Assembly: GCA_016297945.1 (NCBI GenBank) | Contig: JAEDFR010000105.1 | Span: forward strand, 1 to 7,680 | Source: Lachnospiraceae bacterium | Lineage (GTDB): Bacteria; Bacillota; Clostridia; Lachnospirales; Lachnospiraceae | Length of the DNA stretch: 7,680 nt | Direction: 5' to 3' | Shown here: in pieces, positions 1-5,448 of the stretch | Numbering within the stretch: position 1 is the first letter of the stretch | Layout of the letters: the number at the start of each line of letters is the position of its first letter | The notes under the pieces: generated by a model | Databases searched by the model: none | What the model was told of the DNA's origin: nothing | Seen by the model: the letters and a program-made list of their open reading frames with translations, nothing else | Made by a program: the position numbers and the translations under genes

Positions 1-13
1 ACTGATTAATCAT
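1..13 (-). CDS. 5' end of an unidentified gene, running off the window
   Basis: A start codon lies at 13-11 on the minus strand, and the frame reads M-I-N-Q before the window ends. It is preceded by a good ribosome binding site, AAGGAG at 26-21, with 7 nt between it and the ATG. Only four codons are visible, so nothing can be said about the product. It is the next gene downstream of the TPR lipoprotein gene, 161 bp away, with decayed repeat sequence in the spacer. The call rests on the spacing of a strong Shine-Dalgarno and ATG alone. Confidence 0.6.
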
Positions 14-49
14 TGTCCTGCTCCTTTTATAATTTAGTATTAGATTTTC

Positions 50-85
50 GCGGTTGCGAGAATTGCATAGCAATGTAGCAATCTA
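50..85 (+). repeat. Hairpin repeat module, copy 1 (conserved GAGA/GTA internal loop)
   Basis: The segment reads GTTGC-GAGA-ATTGC-ATA-GCAAT-GTA-GCAAT (53-82). It folds as an outer 5-bp stem (53-57 with 78-82), an asymmetric internal loop GAGA/GTA, and an inner 5-bp stem (62-66 with 70-74) closed by a 3-nt loop. A second copy with the same loops but a different inner stem lies at 5265-5292 in the opposite orientation. The preserved architecture with changed but still paired bases suggests structure is what is maintained. Whether it acts as RNA or as folded DNA cannot be told from this window. Confidence 0.55.
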
Positions 86-132
86 TATACATCAGCGAAT
101 CGCAAAATTTACTTTTGACATTCACATCATAG

Positions 133-167
133 TATGATACCAGAGGCAAATGCGTATTTTCATTACC
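133..167 (+). repeat. Decayed end of the TGATACC repeat family
   Basis: TATGATACCAG at 133-143, followed by a GGCAAA and TATTTTCAT pattern, resembles the outer end of the perfect repeats at 4853-4912 and 5348-5407, which read TATGATACCAGGGTCAAAAG followed by a TACTTTTCAT. The similarity is interrupted by small gaps and no partner arm is visible, so it looks like a degraded or truncated copy. It lies between the lipoprotein stop codon and the next gene downstream. The sequence on its outer side (TCATAGTATGA, a perfect dyad) also resembles the flank of the copy at 5407. Confidence 0.45.
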
Positions 168-174
168 AAATCTA

Positions 175-1254
175 TTATCTTGTACTTAAAAACACAGCTT
201 CTCTGCGTGCATTCTCATCATCCGGATAAGCAACCAGATATTCATCCAGTAATGCCTTTGCCTTCGTAAAATTGGTTGCTTGTTCATATGCACAAATCTG
301 ATTATATTTTAAGGTCTGCGTCATCGAAGGATCTCCCAACGATAAGCCACTTTCAAAGGACTGAATGGCAGATGCCGTATCACCAAGCTCTAACTGACAA
401 ATTCCCAATTGATTATAAATATTGGCATCACCGATATTATCCTGCAGATACTCCGTATATAATACACTGGCGTAGTTATACTCCCCTAACTGCTCATAGG
501 TTTTTCCCAGCATATATACGATACTACTCATATTTTTCCCACCGGCCTGCTTGGCAAGTCCCAAATGATTTCTGGCGCTGTCATAATCCTTCAAATAAAA
601 ATATACAACACCCTGCTCATAATCACTCAACTTGGTACTGTCATCTAATATCCCCGTCAGGTACTCACTGCCTTTTTCATCATATCCATTGGAAGCCAGT
701 TCCTCAAAAACACGGATTTTAATGGATTGCTGATCTTTGGAATATTCTATGGCTTTATCAAAATGATAGATTCCGTTTTCATAATCTCCGGTCTCTAAGG
801 CAATGCATCCTCTCAGAAAATGAGCGTCTACATTGTCCTTTTCGCTTTCGATAATAATATCCAGCAATTCTCCCGAATTGGTATACTGTCCGTTTTTGTA
901 CATGGCAGTGACCATATAAAAATTGATATCCCGTTCCAGATCTCCTGCAAATAATCCACCATTAGCCAAAGCGGTTTCAAATGCTTCAATGGATTCTTCA
1001 TATTTCGCCATTCCCAGATAGGTCATGCCAATTCCACGGTATGCTAACTGTGCATCTTCTCCTGCATCCACAGCCGTTTCAAAACACTGCATGGCAGTAG
1101 TATAATCCGATTGTTCAATTGCTGCAAACCCGGCTTTTATATTCTCGCCCTCTTTTTGTCCGCATCCTGTAAGAAACAATAAGGAAAACAAAAAAATAAA
1201 GGAAAGCAGCTTTTTTTGTGCTAAATTGGATTGAAATATTCGTTTAAATATCAT
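175..1254 (-). CDS. TPR-repeat lipoprotein
   Basis: Predicted membrane-anchored lipoprotein of about 359 residues made almost wholly of tetratricopeptide repeats, a scaffold for protein-protein contacts on the outer face of the membrane; the partner is unknown. The N-terminus has a basic stretch (KR, KK), a hydrophobic run and a lipobox L-T-G-C with the lipidated Cys at about residue 31. About eight TPR-like units follow, with recurring patterns such as A.R.GM.YLG...Y..S...F and LGICQLELGD..SAI.SFE. I place the start at 1254, not the in-frame ATG at 1260, because GGAG sits directly against the first ATG but 6 nt before the second. A plausible extended -10 lies just upstream. It stands alone between a regulator gene and an unseen downstream gene. 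The fold and lipoprotein nature are firm; the specific role is not. Confidence 0.88.
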   Translation of the reverse strand: MIFKRIFQSNLAQKKLLSFIFLFSLLFLTGCGQKEGENIKAGFAAIEQSDYTTAMQCFETAVDAGEDAQLAYRGIGMTYLGMAKYEESIEAFETALANGGLFAGDLERDINFYMVTAMYKNGQYTNSGELLDIIIESEKDNVDAHFLRGCIALETGDYENGIYHFDKAIEYSKDQQSIKIRVFEELASNGYDEKGSEYLTGILDDSTKLSDYEQGVVYFYLKDYDSARNHLGLAKQAGGKNMSSIVYMLGKTYEQLGEYNYASVLYTEYLQDNIGDANIYNQLGICQLELGDTASAIQSFESGLSLGDPSMTQTLKYNQICAYEQATNFTKAKALLDEYLVAYPDDENARREAVFLSTR

Positions 1255-1283
1255 TGCCATCTCCGATTTTCATAGATAAATAC

Positions 1284-1321
1284 AGTATATCAAATTTTTT
1301 CACAGAATAAAACATATTCTG
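1284..1321 (-). promoter_or_regulatory. Candidate promoter with overlapping dyad upstream of the lipoprotein gene
   Basis: On the minus strand TG-A-TATACT (1292-1284) matches an extended -10 element and would start transcription near 1277, about 10 nt before the ribosome binding site. No good -35 is present, which is usual with extended -10 promoters. Covering the expected -35 position is a 7-bp dyad, CAGAATA-AAACA-TATTCTG (1303-1321), which could be an operator. Both readings come from sequence pattern only. Confidence 0.4.
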
Positions 1322-1638
1322 CTTTTTTTCTTTCTTTTTTCTGTTTTCTTTTTTATTCTCATTTTTTGCTTTCTTTATATCTTTGCATTAAAACATTCTT
1401 TTGCATCTGTTGTATTTTTTTGCAAATTTTTACATTTTCTTTGCTATTTTTTACATTTTGGACTTTCTATCTACATTTTTATCCTCTTTTTACCATCCCA
1501 AAACACATTTTAAAAGGCTGAAATTCCAAAACAGGCCTGAATATGAAATTACGTCCGCCTATCACATACATACGGAATAAATCCACTCCCTAATCCATGT
1601 AACATTTAATAAACTGTTTATGTGGTTGACATAATGCA
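1322..1638. other. AT-rich intergenic region with T-tracts and phased repeats
   Basis: No gene is visible here. From about 1322 to 1500 the plus strand is dominated by T-tracts broken by single C or G bases, which on the minus strand are A-tracts upstream of the lipoprotein promoter and could bend DNA or act as an upstream element. Within it TACATTTT occurs three times at about 20-bp steps (listed separately). From 1500 to 1638 composition is more balanced. It includes a short perfect dyad ATAAACTGTTTAT (1607-1619), but I see no terminator or gene. Confidence 0.6.
1392..1479 (+). repeat. Phased direct repeats with ACAT core, period about 20 bp
   Basis: TACATTTT occurs exactly at 1431, 1452 and 1472 (steps of 21 and 20 bp). 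Weaker versions, AACATTCT at 1392 and TGTATTTT at 1411, extend the series upstream with steps of 19-20 bp. Direct repeats with an ACAnTT-like core about 21 bp apart are typical of LytTR-family binding sites such as ComE and AgrA sites, and a LytTR gene lies beside this region. The local T-richness raises the chance of coincidence, so this is a candidate binding array only. Confidence 0.35.
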
Positions 1639-1768
1639 TGCACAGCAGGGGGGTTACAAAATGCTCAGATATCATGAGCACCTATTTTGATAAAGATACA
1701 CAAATCTGTCATCCTATCTTAATTCATATCAGATATCACATCTTTTATCATCCTTCTCCTGCTGTGCA
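1639..1768. other. Structured intergenic region, possible RNA or DNA three-way junction
   Basis: Perfect 11-bp arms TGCACAGCAGG (1639-1649) and CCTGCTGTGCA (1758-1768) enclose two further paired elements. One is a hairpin TGCTCA/TGAGCA (1662-1667 with 1675-1680). The other is a stem TGATAAAGAT with ATCTTTTATCA (1688-1697 with 1740-1750, one bulge), which itself contains ATCTG/CAGAT (1704-1708 with 1730-1734). The nested layout resembles a structured RNA more than chance pairing. It lies about 70 bp beyond the stop codon of the LytTR gene. It does not match any riboswitch or RNA family I recognise, and the strand is undetermined. Confidence 0.4.
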
Positions 1769-1837
1769 CCACAATTATTTCAAATTATTCTGCATTTTAC
1801 ATGCTCCACAACTCTTCAGCTGTATCAGCATTTCTTT

Positions 1838-2569
1838 TCAGACAATTCCAACCTGCTCCAGATAAGCACAGATATTTTTATAATAAATCTGACCAAATGG
1901 AATCAATCGATCTGCGAAAAATAGTTTATGCTGTTTCAGATCAATTCCCGTGACACATCTCATGTTAACAACCACGCCTTTTGCACATACCATAAAATCA
2001 TAATTGCCAAATTTTTGAATAGTATCGGTTGCAGAACAATTTGTAATACAAAATCGCTCTGTATATGTATTGACCATGGCATATTTTTTGTGATGTTCTA
2101 TGTACAGAATATCTGAAATAGGAACACATTTCAGGATACCGCCGGATTTAAAATATGCAAACTTTCTTTCAACCATGTGCTTACGAAATTTTAGTGCCAT
2201 TCCAATCAGTTCTTTCGCATAGTTTTGGTCAAACTGAGGTTCCATAATCCCGAAACAATGTAATTCCCCAAGAAAATGTTGAACATTTACTTCATCCGTT
2301 GTAATCACAATAATCGGGACAAATGCCGTTTCTTCTTTTTGCCTTATCTGTTCAATAAAACGAATTCTGGAATCGTCATAACGTTGTTCCATAAACACTC
2401 TGACAAAAATCAATTCAATATTTCTGCAGAATGTAATCCGATACGCCTCTTCCGGATCCGTTGTGCACAACACTTCAGCATGTTCACACATTTCCTTAAT
2501 CAGCCTGCGTAATCGGTTCAGCTGCTTGTTTTTCCCATCCAATACCAGTATTTGCTTTTTGTTTTTCAT
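1838..2569 (-). CDS. LytTR-domain transcription regulator with degenerate receiver
   Basis: Predicted cytoplasmic DNA-binding regulator of 243 residues. Residues 5-130 resemble a CheY-like receiver (ILVLDG at the first strand, FVPIIVITT at the fourth). The strand that should end in the phosphoacceptor Asp instead reads ELIFVRVFM, with Arg57 at the expected place, so it is probably not phosphorylated in the usual way. Residues 138-240 match a LytTR DNA-binding domain: a D-I-L-Y-I-E segment, KYAMVNTY, a VVVN segment and IPFGQIYYKNI. The start at 2569 is chosen because GAAGGAGGG lies 7 nt upstream; the frame stays open to 2644, but that extension is the leader hairpin. No partner histidine kinase is adjacent. 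Family assignment is firm, target genes are unknown, and the phased repeats near 1392-1479 are one candidate site. Confidence 0.88.
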   Translation of the reverse strand: MKNKKQILVLDGKNKQLNRLRRLIKEMCEHAEVLCTTDPEEAYRITFCRNIELIFVRVFMEQRYDDSRIRFIEQIRQKEETAFVPIIVITTDEVNVQHFLGELHCFGIMEPQFDQNYAKELIGMALKFRKHMVERKFAYFKSGGILKCVPISDILYIEHHKKYAMVNTYTERFCITNCSATDTIQKFGNYDFMVCAKGVVVNMRCVTGIDLKQHKLFFADRLIPFGQIYYKNICAYLEQVGIV

Positions 2570-2585
2570 TTGATAACCCTCCTTC

Positions 2586-2637
2586 AAAAATAAAAAATCC
2601 CCAAAACAAACATCTTTCATTTGTTTTTGAGGATTTT
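2586..2637 (-). terminator. Terminator-like hairpin in the leader of the LytTR gene
   Basis: On the minus strand the arms AAAATCC/TCAAAAACAAA (2637-2620) and TTTGTTTTGGGGATTTT (2610-2594) pair with small internal mismatches around a 9-nt loop. They are followed by a U-rich tail, TTTTTTATTTTT, ending at 2586. This has the form of an intrinsic terminator. It could end argJ transcripts, whose stop codon is about 130 nt upstream. The tail touches the ribosome binding site of the LytTR gene (2585-2577), leaving no room for a promoter between them, so LytTR transcription presumably has to pass through it. Confidence 0.55.
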
Positions 2638-2661
2638 CTCTCAATACTATTAAAGTTCATA

Positions 2662-2670
2662 AATATAGCA
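2662..2670 (-). promoter_or_regulatory. Candidate extended -10 promoter for the LytTR gene
   Basis: TG-C-TATATT (2670-2662, minus strand) fits an extended -10 element and would give an untranslated leader of roughly 85 nt that contains the terminator-like hairpin. There is no good -35. A 12-bp dyad CCATT-AA-AATGG (2704-2715, plus strand) sits upstream where an operator could lie. The evidence is weak and is pattern only. Confidence 0.3.
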
Positions 2671-2770
2671 TCGTAACAAGCATCTTACTTTCCGATTGAA
2701 ATTCCATTAAAATGGCATATGAATTGATTTTTGAACGCCGAGAATGCATGAACATGGCAGAACATGATTT

Positions 2771-4015
2771 TTATGAGCGGTAATCACCGTTTATCTTTAC
2801 ATAATCGTAAGTCAGATCGCACCCCCATGCCTTTGCATGTTCACTACCCTGATGTAAATCAATCTGAATCAATATCTCATCGGAAGAAAGAATTTTGGCA
2901 GCCTTCTCTTCCGAAAAATCAACACCGGAACCATTTTTACATACTGCAATATTTCCAAACTCCGATTCCAGATTCACATCCACTTTGTCAATATCAAAAT
3001 CAGCTTCTGCATATCCGATGGCACATAAGATTCGTCCCCAGTTGGCATCTTCTCCAAACATGGCACATTTAAATAAAGGAGAGCGAATGACACTTTTGGC
3101 AACGATAATGGCCGTATCCTGATTGGGAGACCCTTTTACTTCACATTCTAAAAGCTTTGTTGCTCCTTCACCGTCTTTTGCAAGCATTTTCGTCAAATTC
3201 ATCAAAACAAGGTACAAAGCGGTGCAGAATTTATCATAATCTTCATTTTCCGAATCAATTTTTGGATTCTGTGCAACACCGTTTGCCAGAACACAAAGCA
3301 TATCGTTGGTGGACTGATCACCGTCAACACTCAGACAATTATATGTGATTTTGACAATACGGCTCAGCGCTTTTTGTAACAGTGAGGCATCAATAGCGGC
3401 ATCGGTTGTAACAAAGTTCAAAGTAGTAGCCATATTGGGATGAATCATCCCGCTTCCCTTTGCCATACCGCCAAGAGTTACTTTCCTGCCCCCGATTTCA
3501 AATGCTACGGCAACCTCTTTCATAACCGTATCCGTCGTCATAATGGCGTATTCCGCTTTCCCATGATTAGCAACAGCTAACCCGGAAACCAATTCATCGA
3601 TGTGTGTTTCAATCGGCTCAATGGGAAGAACCTGTCCGATAACACCAGTCGATGCAACAATTACTTCATCAACCGGAATATTTAATGCTTCAGCAGCCAG
3701 TTGAGCCATCCGTTCAGCCTTTTGTTCTCCGTCCGCATTACAGGTATTTGCATTTTTGCTGTTTGCAATAATGGCTCTTGCTTTATTTCCACTTTGCTGC
3801 AAATGCTTTTTGGTAACTAAAACAGGGGCACCTTTCACTTTGTTCTGCGTATAAACAGCCGCCGTATCACAGACAGTTTCACTGTATACCAGTGCCAGAT
3901 CGTTTTTCTCCTTATTCGGATTTAATCCGCAGTTTAATCCGTTTGCGACAAAGCCTGCTGCCGCACACACTCCGCCTTCTACATAAGTAAATCCGGGATG
4001 TTCTGTAAATTTCAT
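2771..4015 (-). CDS. argJ: Bifunctional glutamate N-acetyltransferase / ornithine acetyltransferase
   Basis: ArgJ moves the acetyl group from N-acetylornithine to glutamate in the cyclic arginine pathway; bifunctional members also use acetyl-CoA. At 414 residues it has the normal full length. Visible family motifs are NSKNANTCN (about 85-93), STGVIG (122-127), TTDT (160-163) and KGSGMIHPNMATTL (186-199). The last is the autocleavage site, where the precursor splits between Ala196 and Thr197 and Thr197 becomes the N-terminal nucleophile of the beta chain. The start has GAGGAG 7 nt upstream. It stands apart from other arg genes in this window. trmO is 108 bp upstream and possibly co-transcribed. 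I see no convincing ArgR box. The identification is secure; whether it is mono- or bifunctional cannot be read from sequence alone. Confidence 0.96.
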   Translation of the reverse strand: MKFTEHPGFTYVEGGVCAAAGFVANGLNCGLNPNKEKNDLALVYSETVCDTAAVYTQNKVKGAPVLVTKKHLQQSGNKARAIIANSKNANTCNADGEQKAERMAQLAAEALNIPVDEVIVASTGVIGQVLPIEPIETHIDELVSGLAVANHGKAEYAIMTTDTVMKEVAVAFEIGGRKVTLGGMAKGSGMIHPNMATTLNFVTTDAAIDASLLQKALSRIVKITYNCLSVDGDQSTNDMLCVLANGVAQNPKIDSENEDYDKFCTALYLVLMNLTKMLAKDGEGATKLLECEVKGSPNQDTAIIVAKSVIRSPLFKCAMFGEDANWGRILCAIGYAEADFDIDKVDVNLESEFGNIAVCKNGSGVDFSEEKAAKILSSDEILIQIDLHQGSEHAKAWGCDLTYDYVKINGDYRS

Positions 4016-4123
4016 AATCCTAACTCCTCTATCGCTTTTTTCTGTTTTACTATCTTACTTAGAATAATTTTTCGTTTTTACCTCTTTGTTGCCAATCTTC
4101 TTTGCAGGCATTCTGAATAACTT

Positions 4124-4801
4124 CTATATTCTTTCAATTTCACAGACCGTCAATGTCTCGCCGCTGACCGTAAAACGAATATTGTATGATTCATAAGTCA
4201 ATCCCCATATTCTGGTTTCGTCGTCAATAAATGCGGTTCTTGGGTCTTGCTCTAACAGCGCAATCACAGTCCGTCTGATCTTTATGGGTAACTTATCCGA
4301 CAGCTCGTCCGGACACACAACACGTAAATGATGATCATATACCTCTCCGGCAAATCCCGCTGTTGCTTGCGGGTAACTGTCTGCATATGGCAAATATGGT
4401 TTTATATCATAAACAGGGGTTTTGTCAAGCATATCCACGCCTGACACCCGCAGCAAATACCCCTTATTTTCATCAAAAATGATTTCTTCCAGTTTTACCA
4501 CTGACATCCCAATCGGATTGGGTCTGAAAGGAGATCTGGTCGCAAATACGCCCATCCTTTTTCGTCCCCCTAAACGTGGCGGCGTTACCGTAGCAGCCCA
4601 GTGCTCTTTGTTAGATGCGGAAAAACCCCATAATATCCAGATGTGGGAATATCCTTCCAATCCACGCAGAGCCTCCTTACTACGAAATTGAGGCAGAAAC
4701 TCAATCATTCCCTGCGCATCTTTTACCAGACCGCTTTGTCTGGGAATTCCAAACTTTTCCTTAAAACCGGTATGAATGACTGCAATCTGTTTGATTTCCA
4801 T
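4124..4801 (-). CDS. trmO: tRNA (adenine(37)-N6)-methyltransferase TrmO (TsaA-like)
   Basis: Members of this family (formerly TsaA/YaeB) use S-adenosylmethionine to methylate t6A at position 37 of certain tRNAs, giving m6t6A. The 225-residue length is close to the E. coli protein. Diagnostic stretches are the N-terminal IAVIHTGF, the segment LRGLEGYSHIWILW (about 46-59), and the family signature GVFATRSPFRPNPIG followed by MSVVKL (about 83-103). DMLDKTPVYDIKPYLPY is near residue 124. The ribosome binding site is weak (AGGAAA, 9 nt from the ATG). It lies between the carD-containing repeat unit and argJ, and has no functional link to argJ that I know of. The family is certain; the tRNA substrate is inferred from characterised relatives. 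Confidence 0.93.
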   Translation of the reverse strand: MEIKQIAVIHTGFKEKFGIPRQSGLVKDAQGMIEFLPQFRSKEALRGLEGYSHIWILWGFSASNKEHWAATVTPPRLGGRKRMGVFATRSPFRPNPIGMSVVKLEEIIFDENKGYLLRVSGVDMLDKTPVYDIKPYLPYADSYPQATAGFAGEVYDHHLRVVCPDELSDKLPIKIRRTVIALLEQDPRTAFIDDETRIWGLTYESYNIRFTVSGETLTVCEIERI

Positions 4802-4852
4802 AAAATATCGTTTCCTAAATTGCTAATATTCTTTTATCTATGTTGCTATCTA

Positions 4853-4917
4853 TATGATACCAGGGTCAAAAGGTCATACTTTTCATGCTCGCATGAAAAA
4901 GTATGACTTTGGTATCA
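4853..4917. repeat. Left inverted repeat flanking the carD-like gene (short form)
   Basis: Bases 4853-4912 are an exact reverse complement of 5348-5407 (60 of 60). The unit is itself bounded by TGATACC (4855-4861) and GGTATCA (4911-4917). Inside is a long hairpin, GTCATAC...GTATGAC at 4873-4907, with one bulged base and a TC or CTCG loop. The inner GGTATCA supplies the TGA stop codon of the carD-like gene. The outer edge is preceded by TA. The hairpin may also act as a weak terminator. Confidence 0.9.
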
Positions 4918-5211
4918 CTTTTGATCCAAGGATTTTAAAACAAACGCAACCTCTTCCTGCCTAAGCTTTGGCATCTTCTCTAATTCTTCTTTTGAATACG
5001 CCCCTGCCTCATCTACAGAAATCAGTTCCCGAAGCAGCACCTCATGATGTTCAACCGGAATATATGCATCCTGCGCTTTGTCCGATACCGATTTCAAATG
5101 ATAATAATACACACCCTCACCGGCTTCTTTTTTCATAGAAAGCTTTACAATATCCGCAACTTTACATACGCCCATTGTTTCACTGTATATATATTGCTTT
5201 TTCTCAAACAT
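4915..5211 (-). CDS. Small CarD-family (CarD/TRCF-RID) protein
   Basis: A 98-residue protein resembling the RNA-polymerase-interacting domain shared by CarD, CdnL and the transcription-repair coupling factor. It has an N-terminal Y-I-Y-S-E-T-M-G-V-C-K-V turn, as in the usual Tudor-like fold, then YYYHLKSV and DAYIPVEHHEVLLRELIS. The tail is a short, charged, probably helical segment (SKEELEKMPKLRQEEVAFVLKS). It is shorter than typical CarD (about 160 residues), lacking most of the C-terminal DNA-binding domain, so if it acts on RNA polymerase it would do so mainly by protein contact. The start at 5211 follows AGGAG by 5 nt; the frame is open to 5253 but without a better site. Its TGA stop is part of the flanking repeat. 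Family assignment is good but not certain. Confidence 0.75.
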   Translation of the reverse strand: MFEKKQYIYSETMGVCKVADIVKLSMKKEAGEGVYYYHLKSVSDKAQDAYIPVEHHEVLLRELISVDEAGAYSKEELEKMPKLRQEEVAFVLKSLDQK

Positions 5212-5252
5212 GGTATCTCCTGTTCTTTTATTCCGTTCTTTCGTTTTTTTCA

Positions 5253-5407
5253 TGATACCAACAGATTGCTACGCACTTTGTGCTCTCGCAATCCTAAAAC
5301 ATTCGAAATCCGCCCTGATCGGGCTACTTTCTCATGTTTTGCGGGTCCCAAAGTCATACTTTTTCATGCGAGCATGAAAAGTATGACCTTTTGACCCTGG
5401 TATCATA
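5253..5407. repeat. Right inverted repeat flanking the carD-like gene (long form)
   Basis: This unit is bounded by TGATACC (5253-5259) and GGTATCA (5399-5405). Its outer 60 bp (5348-5407) mirror the left repeat exactly. It additionally contains about 90 bp absent from the left copy: a GCCC-TGATC-GGGC hairpin near 5310-5325 and the second copy of the GAGA/GTA hairpin module. It sits between the subtilase stop codon and the carD-like gene and supplies that gene's upstream region. Confidence 0.85.
5265..5292 (-). repeat. Hairpin repeat module, copy 2
   Basis: Read on the minus strand it is ATTGC-GAGA-GCAC-AAA-GTGC-GTA-GCAAT. The outer stem and the GAGA/GTA internal loop equal those at 53-82 apart from one G-U type change. 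The inner stem is GCAC/GTGC instead of ATTGC/GCAAT and remains fully paired. It is embedded in the long repeat upstream of the carD-like gene. Confidence 0.6.
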
Positions 5408-5448
5408 GTATTATTGTATCACATCGAAAAAAATAGAAAAGAAAAAAA

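Larger units (their letters stand above)
4853..5407. mobile_element. Putative 555-bp inverted-repeat unit carrying a carD-like gene
   Basis: Perfect 60-bp inverted ends (4853-4912 and 5348-5407) enclose one small gene and nothing else. Both outer ends are TA-TGATACC, so TA could be a target duplication as in IS630/Tc1-type elements, whereas the inner ends of the repeats are not flanked by TA. No transposase is present, so any mobility would be non-autonomous. Alternatively, two copies of a common intergenic repeat happen to sit in mirror orientation on either side of a resident gene. The repeats are seen directly; the reading as a mobile unit is inference. Confidence 0.5.

Noticed and set aside
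115..120. TTGACA on the plus strand, a consensus -35
   Set aside because: There is no -10 at 16-18 bp and no plus-strand gene follows.
276..722. 148-codon plus-strand open frame opposite the lipoprotein gene
   Set aside because: It is antisense to a well-supported TPR gene, has no ribosome binding site, and its His/Tyr/Pro-rich composition is typical of a reverse-frame shadow.
1607..1619. ATAAACTGTTTAT, whose reverse strand contains the AgrA-like half site ACAGTTTAT
   Set aside because: Only one half site is present; no second copy at about 21 bp was found, so it is not a credible LytTR site on its own.
1626..1631. TTGACA on the plus strand
   Set aside because: At the right spacing the sequence is a run of G, and no plus-strand gene follows.
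1775..1831. Possible 18-residue peptide (MLIQLKSCGACK...) just after the LytTR stop codon
   Set aside because: It has two Cys and suggestive placement beside a LytTR gene, but no Shine-Dalgarno at a usable distance and no processing gene nearby.
1638..1865. 75-codon open frame on the plus strand across the structured spacer
   Set aside because: There is no ribosome binding site, it runs antisense into the LytTR gene, its composition is rich in His, Ile and Cys as expected of a shadow frame, and it resembles no family I know.
4050..4085. AT-rich sequence upstream of argJ considered as an ArgR box
   Set aside because: Only partial resemblance to the ArgR consensus and no clear palindrome.
4853..5407. 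Reading the repeats as a CRISPR array
   Set aside because: There are only two inverted copies flanking a gene, not regularly spaced direct repeats with unique spacers.
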